Source of the DNA: Rhodeus uyekii | Lineage: Eukaryota; Chordata; Actinopteri; Cypriniformes; Acheilognathidae | Length of the DNA: 64,000 nt | Assembly: GCA_037043235.1 (NCBI GenBank) | Contig: JAWRVZ010000063.1 | Location: 3,365,001-3,429,000, forward strand | Direction: 5' to 3' | Shown: piece after piece, positions 22,165 to 33,472 of the stretch | Position numbering within the stretch: the first letter of the stretch is position 1 | Layout: every line of letters begins with the position of its first letter | Translations under genes and position numbers: made by a program | Notes under the pieces: model-generated | What the model saw: only the letters and a program-made list of their open reading frames with translations | What the model was told of the DNA's origin: nothing | The model's database searches: none

Positions 22165-22720
22165 CAAAGTCTTCTGTAGTTCATTTTCAAGGGAGCTCGC
22201 GCTTCTTCAAACGCTGTGGGAACGCCTCTGCGTGAAGGCGTCATAAAGCACGGACCGCATGCAAAAAGAGGACGTCAGAGCGGGTGACTCTATGCGGTTT
22301 CTTCCGCCTTTGGAGAGGTACCAGCGTTGCAACAATTCAGTTCTGAGAAGGAAAAAAAACTGGGACTGGATGTTGTCAGCATCAATTTTGACGGTCCCGC
22401 TGTTGCTCAGCGCCGATTTAGATCGTTAAAGATATACACATACATGCATAAAACATGTGATAAATAGTAAATGTGTGTGTGTGTGTGTGTGTGTGTATGC
22501 ATGTGAGTTTATATATTTATTTAAACTAAAGGAACTAGAGACGGGCGCTGCCTTCTCTCTACAACTCGCATGCTGTCCAGTGTTTCTCTGACTCGGAAGC
22601 ACGCGCTGTGGTTTCTTCCGCTACGGAGGCGCTGGGGAGCCGGAGTCCTCTATTCAAATAGAGTCCTTCATTCTCCGGCACGATAAAACAGAAAAAATGG
22701 AGTTTTTTTTAGACTGGTGC
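22165..22720 (+). mobile_element. DIRS fragment D: left terminal repeat and gag start
   Basis: TTTTCAAGGGAGCTCGCGCT and the AACGCTGTGGGAACGC block resemble other DIRS left ends, and GGACTGGATGTTGTCAGCAT matches the gag motif LDVVSI of the element at 5358. Coding sequence beyond is not recognisable. A GT microsatellite (about 22472-22495) lies inside. Confidence 0.55.
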
Positions 22721-23460
22721 TGAAACTATAAAGTTCTGAGGATCTGGTTGTTTTCATAAAGCCTGATATGAGTAGCTGTTTTAGATTATTCTCTGCTGCC
22801 AGGTTTAATCTAAGTAGGCTCCAGTCTGGCTGGCAGAGAGCAGGTTTTTCTCAGATATGTATTTATATATAATGAAGAGGAAGAATTAAAACTAGCCTTC
22901 CATCTATGCATATGCAATAATTATATATATTATTTATTTATTTTGATGGAAGACCTCAAGATATGTAGTCCTCAGAGAGCACTGCCCCCTAGTTGACTGA
23001 TGGAGCTCAGGGGAGCAGGAGGGTCCACCATTAGGGTTTGCAGAGCCCTACACCAGCTGCCCTTTTCTCCCTTTTCGCCCTATCACTAGGGTTTTATGAG
23101 GCCAAGCACAGGAAACAACAGGGTGCACCGAGTAAAGACCTTCCAGATTCTGGATGATGTGAACCGGGACAATGCACAGTGCATTTAACATGCTGACCAC
23201 CTTTATTCCAGGCTGTTTGCAAGGAGACTCGGAGAGAGGGCGAAGCTCAGGGGAACGAATGCCTCGCCGAAAGAAGGCAGACTGTAATATTAAGAGGAGG
23301 CCTGACAACACTTCCTGTGCTTGCAAAGCTCTGGGGTTGAAGCAGGCCTTGAAATTCGTTGTGAAAAGGGCACTGCCAAGTTGCCTTAGAAATTATAGAA
23401 ATTTAAAGGGCACCAAGGCATTTTTTGTTGTCTAATAAGGGCACAAGGGCATTAAGGCAA
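22721..23460. other. intergenic, nothing recognised
   Basis: AT-rich, then a GC-richer part with frames on both strands (23048-23326, 23172-23435) that match no known family. It may be decayed DIRS or other repeat sequence. Confidence 0.4.
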
Positions 23461-23475
23461 TTTACATTTTATGTG

Positions 23476-23613
23476 GCGCGATGTCTCTGTCCTCCAAACG
23501 CGAAAGTAACGCGGGTGCGGCGGCGCGATCTGCCTGTCCTCCGAACGCGGAAGTAACGCGCTTGCGGCGGCGCGATCTGCCTGTCCTCCGAACGCGGAAG
23601 TATCTGTCGACGG
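23476..23613 (+). repeat. CpG-rich tandem repeat, 47 bp unit, 3 copies
   Basis: The anchor CTGTCCTCC(G/A)AACGCG recurs at 23487, 23534 and 23581. Units contain GCGGCGGCGCGATCTGC. Confidence 0.9.
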
Positions 23614-23694
23614 GCGTCGGCGTCAAAAGAGCCATATGCAGTCATCAAAAGAGCCATATATGGCTCGCGAGCCATAGGTTCCCCACCCCTGCCC
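23614..23694. mobile_element. hAT-type right terminus
   Basis: Ends GGTTCCCCACCCCTG preceded by TATGGCTCGCGAGCCATA. This resembles the CAGGGGTGGGGAACC terminus of many vertebrate hAT elements, with the element body to the left. The matching left end was not found. Confidence 0.5.
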
Positions 23695-24011
23695 TATAGA
23701 ATGCCAAACATAACTATCTATGATGATTTAACACTTTTCTTGTGATTGGTACAGAGTTGAATAGTTAACATGAGTAATAGTTCTTTTTAAAGGAAGATTT
23801 ATTGTTAAAAGTAACTTTTCTGAATATAACTTCATATCATAACTGAACATAACTTTCAGCAGTAACAATACAACATAACACTGTATACAAGAAAGACATT
23901 GACAAAATGATTTACATTTCAACTAAAACATGTACATGAAATTTGCTTAATACAATAAAAGCACTTAGCTTCTCAATATAATAAGAACATATAATCCAGA
24001 CCTACTTCTCA

Positions 24012-26480
24012 TTACTCAGCTAGATGAATGATGTCTGGTTTGAGAGGTACTGTGTCTGGCCTACGATTGGAGACAGAAGATGCAAACCAGTACTTGACAC
24101 TTCTGGTAGCATCAAATTCCTCAACAGTTGGCCCTTCAATACTGATTCTCAACAGACTTTCGCAGATTGCCAAACCCAAACTCAGTCTCCAGTCCCCAAC
24201 AATACGTTTGACTGCAGAAAACCGACGTTCAACATGGGCTGTGGCAACAGGAGCGACTAGTGCAATGTGTACTAGGTGCAGGACATTCAAGTCTTTATGA
24301 GTTTTATTCCGAATAATGTTCTGCCACATCGGGAGGAAACTTTCCTGTCTATGATTTCTGGACATGTCGAGCTTAAGAGCCAACCACTCTCTCTGAATTG
24401 CAATCAGCTGGCAACCCTGGCTCTTTAGTATGTCACTGAAGTGGTTAGTCAAAAACTGAATGGCATAGGTGGCAAGGGAGTCCTTGTCCTCTGGCAGGTT
24501 CTCAGGATTAAAGACATCAAAGTTGAGGAAGACTTCATTCTCAAACACCCTAACACACTGTAAGAACACCCTCTACAACACCTTTTACAGCATTCCTAAC
24601 TTCAGTTCTGGTGTGGTCATTGGCCCCATGAACCTCAACGTCTCTGAAAAGGCTATTATCACCATCCAAAGTTATCTCAGCCTGGATCCTCTCAGTATGA
24701 TGACCAGGAGTATCGAGCAGTCTTCTGAGAGAAAGAGCAGCCACTTCAATTGTAGAACGCACGCTATTGATCGGGACGTCTTCTTTCTGGAACTCTGCCG
24801 ATAGCTTCTCAAGGCATTCGGTGATGTCAAGATAGGCACTCATGAGGAGGACAAATTTCAGGCTTTTGAAATGTTGGAGATACCCCCTAATCTTGATAGA
24901 GTCTTCTCCCCTGATGTCAGCACGCTTACCAGACCCCATATCTTCAAATAGTAGGCGAAGGCTTCTATAGTTTCGATCAAGCACCTTCAGGGCTTTTAAT
25001 TTGTGTTCAAACATATTTAAGTTTTAGCTTTGTGTAGTATATAGAATACACACATGTATTAGTATATTTAAAACATTTAAAACTAATAAAACCTACAATT
25101 ATAACATATGTGTTTGAGTGGAAAAAAGCAGATGCATTTTAGTCCACTACTAACTGTCTCACTGAAGTAGGTTACTTTAAAGGCATCTTTGAGGGCCAAC
25201 TCCAGTCTGTGTGCCACACAGTGTACTGCCATCAACCAAGGCATCGTCTCCTTCAGACGAGTCATCACACCACTTTTTCTTCCAAAATTTACAGAGGCTC
25301 CATCAGCACCAGCACCAACACCAACACCAACACCGACTTTTTTGAGGGGGAGTGCGTTCTCCTCTGATTTATCTACAAGGCTGTTTAAGACGTTGTCTGC
25401 AGTTCCAGACTTCGGACAAGCTATGCTGAAAAAAGACAATTTTCTACTGCAACAGTTTAATTTAGTTTTGACACTGAGCATAAAATCATGTTGTGACAGT
25501 GTTCAAGTGCCACCTTACCTTTATTAACAATTCAGTTTGCTAGTATCGTACTTGTAAAACTAGATTGTCAACCCTAACCCTAACCTTAAATCTGGTAAAT
25601 TAAATAAAGCTACTTATTCATTAATTGCAAATGAATACAGGATCGCCAGATGAGCTGTATTAACTGTTTCAAGAAACAGATCACAACTTAATATATAATT
25701 ACATACTCTAATAATTTGATGACTGGGAGGCCGTTTTCAAGGAGTTTTATGCTAATTACTTCCTTCTGGGAGAACTGTTTGTCGGTGTTCCCGTCAAACA
25801 GTAAGGAACAGTAGAAAGGGGACTTGGAAAAGAGGGTTCTCAAATCTTCTTCCATAGTTCTACCAATGTACTTTATAAACTCCTCACACTGCTTGTTGCT
25901 CCTGTATCGAGTGCCAAGGTCACTGCCGTTCTTGGAAGCTGTTGCAATGAGGGCAGGGAATACAGTGAAGGGCAGTTCTTGAACAGCAATTGTTTAAGCC
26001 CAATTGAATAAACGTTTCATTCGCTCCAATGCAGCTGCACCAATTTGCTGGAACTGCTTGACGACACCTGTTGTCTCAGTCTTTGCCAATTTCTTGGCCT
26101 CAGCATTAATGTGCCCTCGTGACTTCTGATGGTCTCTTGGTGTGTACTTTTGCACATTTGAGACTGGCCCTTCTGTATTGCAGGTTGTGCCTTGTCATAA
26201 CCATACATTTCTCGACAGACACTACACCAAACCTCTTGTACAATGGATGCATCATCCTTGCTAGTTGTGAAGCTTAACCATGTCAGATGATCATTTTCAA
26301 TCCAGCCCTTGACAGTCTCGACCCTCACCTTTGATACAACAGCAACATGTTGGCTTGATTTTGATGGTTGGGGAGGACCAGTCTCTGCTTGTGGTACTTG
26401 GCTTAGTGGCTGTGAAGACACATCTGGGTTGGTTCTGGGCTGAAAAAGAGCGGCATAACCCTCTGGGGATAAATTACTGC
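24012..26480 (-). pseudogene. hAT transposase-derived gene, ZNF862/KIAA1586-like, decayed
   Basis: Minus-strand segments in order. 26421-26017: TTF-type zinc-finger region (VWCSVCREMYG). About 25990-25720: VQELPFTVFPAL, SLLFDGNTD. 25435-25170: DGASVNFGRKSGV, MAVHCVAHRLELALKD, the conserved hAT catalytic neighbourhood. 25014-24550: four-helix region. 24569-24012: VAPVATAHVERRFSAVKRI, the hAT C-terminal dimerisation motif. An intron-like acceptor TTTTTTCAG precedes the 25.4 kb segment. In-frame stops (near 25995) and a frame change at 24560 suggest a broken copy. A domesticated gene is the alternative but needs intact splicing. Confidence 0.75.
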
Positions 26481-26499
26481 TGTTGCTAGCGGTGCCAGA

Positions 26500-27318
26500 G
26501 CTGTAAAATTATCATTGAAAAAATGACACGCATATATATCTCGTAAACAAGTACATGCAAAGTTTAATTTTTTGTAGCAAACCAGATCGATCTATTGCGC
26601 TCACTGTCTATTGACAAATCCATGAAGAATTCTTAAGATTGGGTCAAATATAGGGCTACATCTAAAATATCTCAGACACTCTGCACACAATCACTGATGT
26701 TGTCATGGCAACATTATAATGAATCTCCTTGTGAAATGTACAGAGTAATGCTCGTTTCCCCCCCCCCCACTCACTGCTAAGTTAATATTCGGAAACGAGT
26801 ACATTTATAACTACATAACTGTGATGCTAAGCTGATGGTGACAGAGGTCATTGCAAAATACCTTGTAGGAGTGGCTTTTTTTTCTCAAGATGGCGGCGTT
26901 AAGCGATTATTCCAGTGTGGAGAACATATTAAGAACCTCATTTTTTTGTCAGGAAGCTACTCCTTAAATTGGCAATTTTGTTGGTGACATACGATTATTG
27001 CATATGACTTTACAAAAAATGTAATAAAAAAGCACAGCAATTCAATTTTCACACGTATCAACCGACATGCCTTAATCTTTCTAATGAACTTTTAACCCGG
27101 AAACATAAACATAAGTCCCCTAACCTATTATAGGATCCCATTGTTTATAAATAGCTCTCACTACACTGACAAAAGGTCAGCTGTTGTTGTTGTTTTTTGT
27201 AGCACAGCACGATGAAACGGGTTATCGATAGATATAAAGTGTGGTATCACAAAGCACCTAGGTCACGCGGACCTAGTGTGATATAGCTGACACGTGCTTG
27301 ACCTGGGTATATGGTACT
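26500..27318. other. intergenic, nothing recognised
   Basis: AT-rich DNA with a short C run (26758-26769) and no gene or confident element. Confidence 0.5.
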
Positions 27319-27850
27319 TCAGTTTTCGGCAAAAATGATGCGGATAAAAATGTCTTTGCGGATTATGTATAAACATTTTGCGCACTGATATATACTCTGA
27401 ACAGGTGATTTAGTTTTGAGCTCGAGCTCTTTGAGCCTGATATTTAGCTTGATTTCAAGTTTAACTGTGCGTGTATGCAACAGCTGACTCTGATATCGCT
27501 GCTTGCTCAACTCCAACTCTAGCTCTTTAAGTTTTATCGGCAGTCTGGGATCTCTAGAAGGTATATTGACCGGATCTATGCTGGCCAGATCCTCAGGCTT
27601 GGGTTGCTCCCCCTCACCGGCACACCTGTAACCGAAATGCAACACCCGCCAACTCACTCTCCTCGGGCAAAACTCCGTGCTCTACCAAGTGTCTATGAAT
27701 CACCTCCTTAATCTCCCGCTTTACAGCACCATGAGAAATTTTAATTTGATACAAATCCACAATCGCGAAAGATCATCTTTGCGGAAAATATCTAATTGTT
27801 CAACCGATGGCTGAATCGCAAAGTTTTCTAATTCAAATTCAGATGACATT
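27319..27850 (-). pseudogene. LTR-retrotransposon gag N-terminal fragment
   Basis: The minus strand starts MSSEFELENFAIQPS and continues with VEQLDIFRKDDL and, after frame changes, VKREIKEVIHRHLVEHGVL. It ends in a charged helix LKELELELSKQRYQSQLL (27500-27540). This layout matches the start of fish gypsy-type gag proteins. There are at least two frame breaks and no downstream pol. Confidence 0.55.
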
Positions 27851-28344
27851 CCCTCCTTCTCAAACTGAAAACAACTAGCCAAACAATAACAGTTTACAAA
27901 GAAATTTTCATGAATTCCTGTTACCTCACGCGTGAATTGGTTTTTGGAATTGGAAATACTCCAATTGATTTTTGAAAACTTCAGAAAACAGAATTATCAG
28001 ATACAGTATCACTAACAAACAAACACTCTCACAGTTTCACTAAACACACACAATCTCTCTGGCATGACAATCTACTTAATAATGACGACATAAACATAGA
28101 TGAATTAATCGAAGCTAGCAAACACTAGGTAAACAAAGCTCAAAATGGCATTAAACAGAGAATGAACGTTTGGGGCAGTCCTTATATCCGGATCAGGTGC
28201 TTGGCAGGCCAATCAGTCTTCAAGCAATTAACAAAAGGAGTAACCAACCTGTAACGTATACACACAAAGAGAGAGATACACATTATACACAGAAAATATT
28301 TTATAAAAACTTATCATAACAGTATGTAAAGCCTTTGCATTCTT

Positions 28345-28865
28345 CCTATCCTCAATTAAAGTTTGTGTGTCTCTAATTCTGAAATCTTCTCTGTCAGCCT
28401 GACTATGTCCCTACATTTATCACATGTGAAGCCCTCACTGCTGACAGAGACAGATGAGCTATACATGTAGCAGGCAGTGCAAGTGACAGTCACAGGAGAA
28501 GATGACATAACTTATCGCATGTTGATCCAACGCACCAGTTGTTTGATGAAATCAGAAAAAAGGCACAAGCAAAGGAGAGAGAGAGAGAGAGAGAGAGCGC
28601 GCAAATGCTGTACGCACGGACAGCAGTTTAAGTAAGATAGCACAATGCTAACGCGTTTAGCGACTTAGATTAAAGCTAGCAATGGCAGATTGATAAGACA
28701 ATAACAATTTATTAAATAATCTAATATTGTCTAAGTTGTATTTAGCAATATAAACAAACTTCAAGTTTAAGATCTAAAACAAAACCAAGTCTATACGACG
28801 CTACAAACGTAAACCACTCGAGCAGACAGGAGACAGCAGTGGAGCAGTCAAAATGGTTTGTCTGT
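28345..28865 (-). mobile_element. 5' fragment of L2-type LINE (minus)
   Basis: The reverse complement matches 46466-46920: 5' UTR with GACTGCTCCACTGCTGTCTC and GTCTGCTCGAGTGG, then the ORF1 start encoding a cysteine-rich segment and a Q/E-rich coiled coil. A (GA)n run lies inside. LINE relics normally keep the 3' end; this one keeps only the 5' end and stops inside ORF1. Confidence 0.8.
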
Positions 28866-28889
28866 TTTTCCTGCCCTTTCTGCACCATT

Positions 28890-29835
28890 GTGACAGCTGC
28901 ACAATCTCTGACTTGTCAGCGTTGGACGACAAAACCATTTCTTCATAAAGCAAAGTAAGACAGACTAAACTATAAAAGGCCTTTGAGTGGAAGCCTTAGC
29001 ATAGAGTAGGGATACGTTTGGTGAGTCTTTCCCAACGTAATTGGTTGTCTGGTGTCTGGGCTGAGTTCTTAAGATATCTTTGATGAGCAGAGATTTCAGC
29101 AGAGAAATTTATTTTTAGATTTCACTTTGGTAACCCATGGTGAAGCTGGCTTGGAGGTTCTTGGTGCTGTTGAAATGAGACATGAATCAGGTGATGGTGA
29201 GCAAAGAAAAGTGAAAACAAATTATATGTGGAGTGGAAAGTCTTGAACTCTTCTGAAGGGAAAGAAGACTGGAATGGCTTGAAGAATGGAATTGAGAGGC
29301 ATCGAGAAATATCAACTCTGAATAGTGATATACTGGGTCTGGAATGGGTCTGCCTCTGGTGGCATCAGCCTGAACTTCAGTGAGGATTTGTACTCTAATG
29401 TTGTTGGCGACAGGGGTGGTTCCAAAGCAGAAGCAGAAATTCTGTGGAATGTCATCAGCATTGTAGAAAACAGGGTGAAAGGAGATTAGGAGTTAGGAGG
29501 AATAAAAGCCGGGGCCAAAGCCACTTGCACAGGCAGCCTCACACTTGGGTCGACCCCTGGAGCATGGAGAGGGACAAAAAAGGGGTAGAAACACCTTTGC
29601 TGCTAGCAGATGGTGGGGCTGCAGACCACAAACAGGAGGTTGGGGTTTGCAAGGGTTGGGTAGAGTCACAATAACATGCCAATGCTTCCTCATGCTTGAA
29701 GGGTGGCATGTGTCGAATGGAGGCTGGCATTGCAATGTGAGGTGATGCAACCGTTAGGGAAAACTGTGGTATGCTGCTCAGCGGAGTGGAGGGAAAACAA
29801 GGCCTGGCAGCGACGGAATCTGGGGCTTGCTCAGT
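28890..29835 (-). mobile_element. second, rearranged copy of the 9480 element interior
   Basis: 29340-29500 is the reverse complement of about 11590-11740 (shared GTTGTTGGCGACAGGGGTGG), and 28990-29330 is the reverse complement of about 11740-12060 (GGAGTGGAAAGTCTTGAACT). 28905-28985 instead matches 12195-12250/12610-12665 in direct orientation, so the copy has an internal inversion. No A or B terminal repeat is present. Confidence 0.65.
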
Positions 29836-30418
29836 TTGATAATGTAATCATTGTTTAATGTTAGATAACCATCAAAACAGCAGACATGGTCTTATTTATA
29901 TGATCATTTGTTCCTTTATATGTTTTCTGGTTTAAGTGGCACTCGCACATTCGCTTAGTGATGTTTGAAAGAGAACTGGCTTATGGAAAAGGACAAAGTT
30001 TGCCCAATACACGATTTGCACATTGCATATTACATATTTTGTTGTGTTTGACAAACACTGGAGGTCTAAAGTTGACCATGAAAACACACTGCTTGTATGA
30101 TGTCAACATGGTGATTTTTTTATTTATTTTTAATCATTTATCCATCAATTTCTGACCATTCTAATAAGATACAGATTAAGTGGAACAGTAAGATTACATT
30201 TATAAATGTAATGGTGAACTGGTGCATGTATCGATTTGTCCTATCAGGCTGTGCAGCATATCTTTAACTCTTTGACTCACGCAATCATGCATTTCGTGCA
30301 TTGGCTGGAGTTGGGCCAGAGAAAGCATACTTAACGACCAAAAACACTTATTTCCACATATTTATAAAAAAAAGAAAAGTTGATGGCATATTCACAAACT
30401 TGTTGGCTTTTGGCCAAG
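29836..30418. other. intergenic, nothing recognised
   Basis: AT-rich spacer with no coding or repeat assignment. Confidence 0.5.
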
Positions 30419-30846
30419 TGTCACGAATACGGCCTCTGTGGTCCCCTCCAATCACCAACAGAGGGCTCCCTCACCAGAATACTAGATCCCCAAGACTCCA
30501 TTCCCCACTTTCCCCTGGTTTGCTCTGTTTACCCCTCAACCTGATAACACTCTTGTGGACTATAAACTCTCACACTCCCATCTCCTCTGTGCAAAGTCTT
30601 GTTTTGGCCCGGCTAACATTTCTAAGTGTCTACCCCATGTTTTTCCTGATCTCTGTACATTACTCCGGACTTTTTATTTTGTTACAACCCATCGTTGCCT
30701 GCCCTGATTCCTGCCTGCCTTATCGTTTACGTCTCTGCCTTGTCTCTGCTGATTCTTCTGATGGTGATTTATCGCTGCCTGTTATACCATGATTATTCTT
30801 ATTAAAAGCTGCAAATGGATCCCACTGCTTCTGACCCTCTGTTACA
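30419..30846 (+). mobile_element. gypsy-type 5' LTR
   Basis: Starts TGTCACGAATACGG and ends near CTGTTACA, immediately before a gag frame. Pyrimidine-rich with a TATAAAC stretch (about 30560) and ATTAAAAGC (about 30801), typical of Ty3/gypsy LTRs in teleosts. No 3' LTR is present in the window. Confidence 0.6.
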
Positions 30847-31568
30847 GAAGACATCGCCCCACCACGATCCATCGGCTACCTATCAACTATCCTCTGAGGT
30901 CTTGACTCAAGCGGGAATCTTAGCAACCCACCAGCAATAGCTCGGATGACTCACATCCATCACGGAAGAACTGGTAAAGGTTTTACACGGTCTACGGCCG
31001 GCCACCCCGGAAGCAAGCTCGCCAGTATCCCCACCATTAACCAGTGTTACACCAGGGGTGTCCCACCGCAAGCCCGGGACTCGCTTTTCTGGAGAAGTTT
31101 GATGGCTCTCCCTCAAAGTGTAAAAGATTTCTTCTACAATGCTCCCTGTTTATATCTCAACAACTAGCACTTTATGCCACAGAGAAGAGTCGCATATCAT
31201 TCGTTTGTTCCCTATTGACTGGAAAATCTCTGGAAAGGGCAACCGCGGTTTGGAAGGATGGGCAACTAACGTTTCCAACATTCTATATATTCTTGAGATT
31301 CCAGGTGATTTTCAAGCACAAGGAGGGCGGAAAAGAGGCCGGAGAACAACTACTAGCACTCCGCCAAGGTAAACAAATCGCTGCTGACTATGCACTCTCT
31401 CTCCGCACTCTCGCAGCCCAAACTGTGTGGGTAGATGACGCGCTTGAGTTATTATTCCGAAAAGGATTGAAGATTGAGCTGCAACTCACTTGCCACGATG
31501 ACAGAAAGGACTTGGAACAATTAATTGAACTTGCCATCTGTATCGACAATCTGATACACGCAAGATGA
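30820..31568 (+). pseudogene. Ty3/gypsy gag fragment (sushi/RTL-type)
   Basis: Open frame 31044-31568 (174 residues) with LEKFDGSPSKCKRFLLQCSL, EKSRISFVCSLLTGKSLERA and a C-terminal LEQLIELAICIDN motif, the capsid region of sushi-type gypsy elements, the family that also gave rise to mammalian RTL genes. Upstream codons from MDPTASDP (30820) include a stop near 30940. Sequence after 31568 is unrelated, so protease and pol are missing. Confidence 0.8.
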
Positions 31569-31779
31569 CCGAACCGAAACTTCTGTGCCCCACTCCCCAT
31601 GGCTTCAAGCCATGCCATCATGGGGGGGGCGTGTGACCCTGGGGTACATGCTTTTTTTGCCAGGGAATAGGTTTTCTTGCACTGAACAAGATCAGCATAT
31701 ATGAAGTTCAGATAACCGTCCCCTCATCCTTTGACGTGTACGATCACACCGGTGTTCATATGCCTCATGTGATCAACCA

Positions 31780-32084
31780 CTCAATTCACACGTGTTTTCA
31801 CGTGATATCTGGCACTGATCCAAAAAAAGACACTCATAGCTTGTCATTTATCACAACAATTCAGTGTTTTCAACCACATAAGGTTTCCTTTAGGTTTCAA
31901 CAAGTTGGTGACTATTTTGAATAAAAAAGAAAAAAACGAAGCAAATGTGATCTATTATACAGCCCTTTTTGTGACTACGGTATGTCACGTGACAAACATG
32001 ACGCGTTGCCATGGAAACAATGAGCGCAAAATGTTTACCTCTTCCTAGGGAGAAGTGACAGAAAATAATTGAGAAGCACTGTAT
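31780..32084 (+). mobile_element. hAT-like terminal fragment, shared with right window end
   Basis: Reverse complement of about 63700-64000: ACACGTGTTTTCACG(T/C)GATATC, CAACAAGTTGGTGACTATTT and CATGACGCGTTGCCATGG in order, ending GAGAAGCACTG. The terminus CAGTGCTTCTCAA is hAT-like. No transposase is seen. Confidence 0.6.
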
Positions 32085-32159
32085 TAAATTGTGGGGGTTA
32101 CAATTACTTTAATCAGGAATGGCAGGTAATTGAATAAGGCTCGCAACTGGTCGAGTGTA

Positions 32160-32790
32160 CGTTTTTTCTCTCACCTGAACCTTGACTGTCCTCACTCTGG
32201 TGTCAGCTCCCGGGAATACCTCTAACACCTTTCCTACAGGTCAGGAAGCACTGGGTAGCTGAGGATCAATGATCAGCACCCTTAGTACCAATCTTGATGT
32301 CTGTAGTATCATTTTGCCATTTTTGACAACTTTGAAGACCAGGGAGGGAGAATTTGAGGTAATGTTGTTGATTCCGTTAATCATCACAACGGCCGTTACG
32401 TGTGAATATACTTAAACTTTATTAACGGAGCATGTGCTACCAACATGACACATTGGATACTAATGAAACTCACGTGTGTTCTCCGTACAACGTACCCAAG
32501 GGGTGATAACATTCTTAAAGGGCCATACACTTTTATAACTCTGTTTAGATCATTTGTCACAATGATCTACAGGTAATGTCTCCAAAATTGGTCTGCAAGG
32601 ATCTGGCTGTGATGCCATCGATGTTGGCTGACCAGCTCAGACTAGTGGTTTTGAGTTCAAGATTCCTTCAATCTCCACCGAAACAGTTTGAAGGGCCTCA
32701 AAGGTCACTGATTGAGTTCCTAGAGTAACCATTTGATAATGTTGACTAATATCTTGCATATTAGAAACGTGCAAAACAGTCAACGATACA
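32160..32790 (-). pseudogene. BEL/Pao integrase C-terminus and DUF5641 remnant
   Basis: The minus strand reads EALQTVSVEIEGILNSKPL (32640-32720), ILADQFWRHY (about 32590), then PVGKVLEVFPGADTRVRTVK (32165-32240). This is the order of the end of a BEL/Pao polyprotein. Many stops interrupt it. Confidence 0.65.
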
Positions 32791-32988
32791 CTAGTTTCCA
32801 AAGGTCAGGACAACGTGGAGCAAATGTCTGATGCTGTAGCTTCAGCAAGTATACCTGAACCTTGGGATGACATTACTGGAAACAAAGTAATTGCTAAGTT
32901 GATAATGTCTGTCCTAAAATATGAAACTATTTTAAAAATCCCTGTGGTGATAACTTCTTGTTATATATTATTTTATTATCTTCTTTAG

Positions 32989-33216
32989 GCCCAAATAACA
33001 AGTAATAGCTCTGAAGTGGATGGCTATGTGCAAGTTAAACAGGTGTTGGAGAGTGAATCTGGAGAAGCCCAGCCTAAAATCTTGCTCTCTACGAACCAGC
33101 TTGTGCTCAGACGGGGGCTTACACTGTTGACCACCGTCCTGATCCTGATAGCTGGAATCACTGTGCATGTAGCTTGTCCTCTTCCGGAAACTTTATTCCA
33201 GGTCATAGTAACCTAA
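32989..33216 (+). pseudogene. orphan last exon of a third SLC47A gene, inverted
   Basis: A plus-strand frame preceded by a polypyrimidine tract and AG (32987-32988) encodes about 75 residues. It contains NQLVLRRGLTLL followed by a hydrophobic segment, the same C-terminal helix as exon 17 of copy B (ELVIRRGLTIF). Orientation is opposite to both paralogs. With the AG at 32988, phase-1 joining as in copy B hits a stop after a few codons; only phase 0 stays open. No other SLC47A exon was recognised upstream on this strand, where a BEL/Pao fragment lies instead. It is best read as a remnant of an inverted, partly deleted copy. A live alternative 3' exon is possible but unsupported. Confidence 0.75.
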
Positions 33217-33472
33217 CAATGGATTCAAAGAATTTTGCCACCACTAACACCTTCCTGAACACCACAGCAAGCTCACTCTAACTTGATCCATCTTACCAAG
33301 GCCTCAATAAAAAAAAATTTTTTTTTAAGGGAATACGACTGGGTCAATCCATTCTCTACAAGGAGGACATAAGGCTTTACTGGCAAATTTATGTGTAAGT
33401 GTTATTTTTTTATTACATCTCTGCCAGCTCATAGACTTGCAGAAAAGAATTTCTCTGAACATTTAATATGGA

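Noticed and set aside
21510..25590. CCCTAACCCTAAC near 21525 and 25570 as interstitial telomeric repeats
   Set aside because: Only about two units at each site; chance or common short motif.
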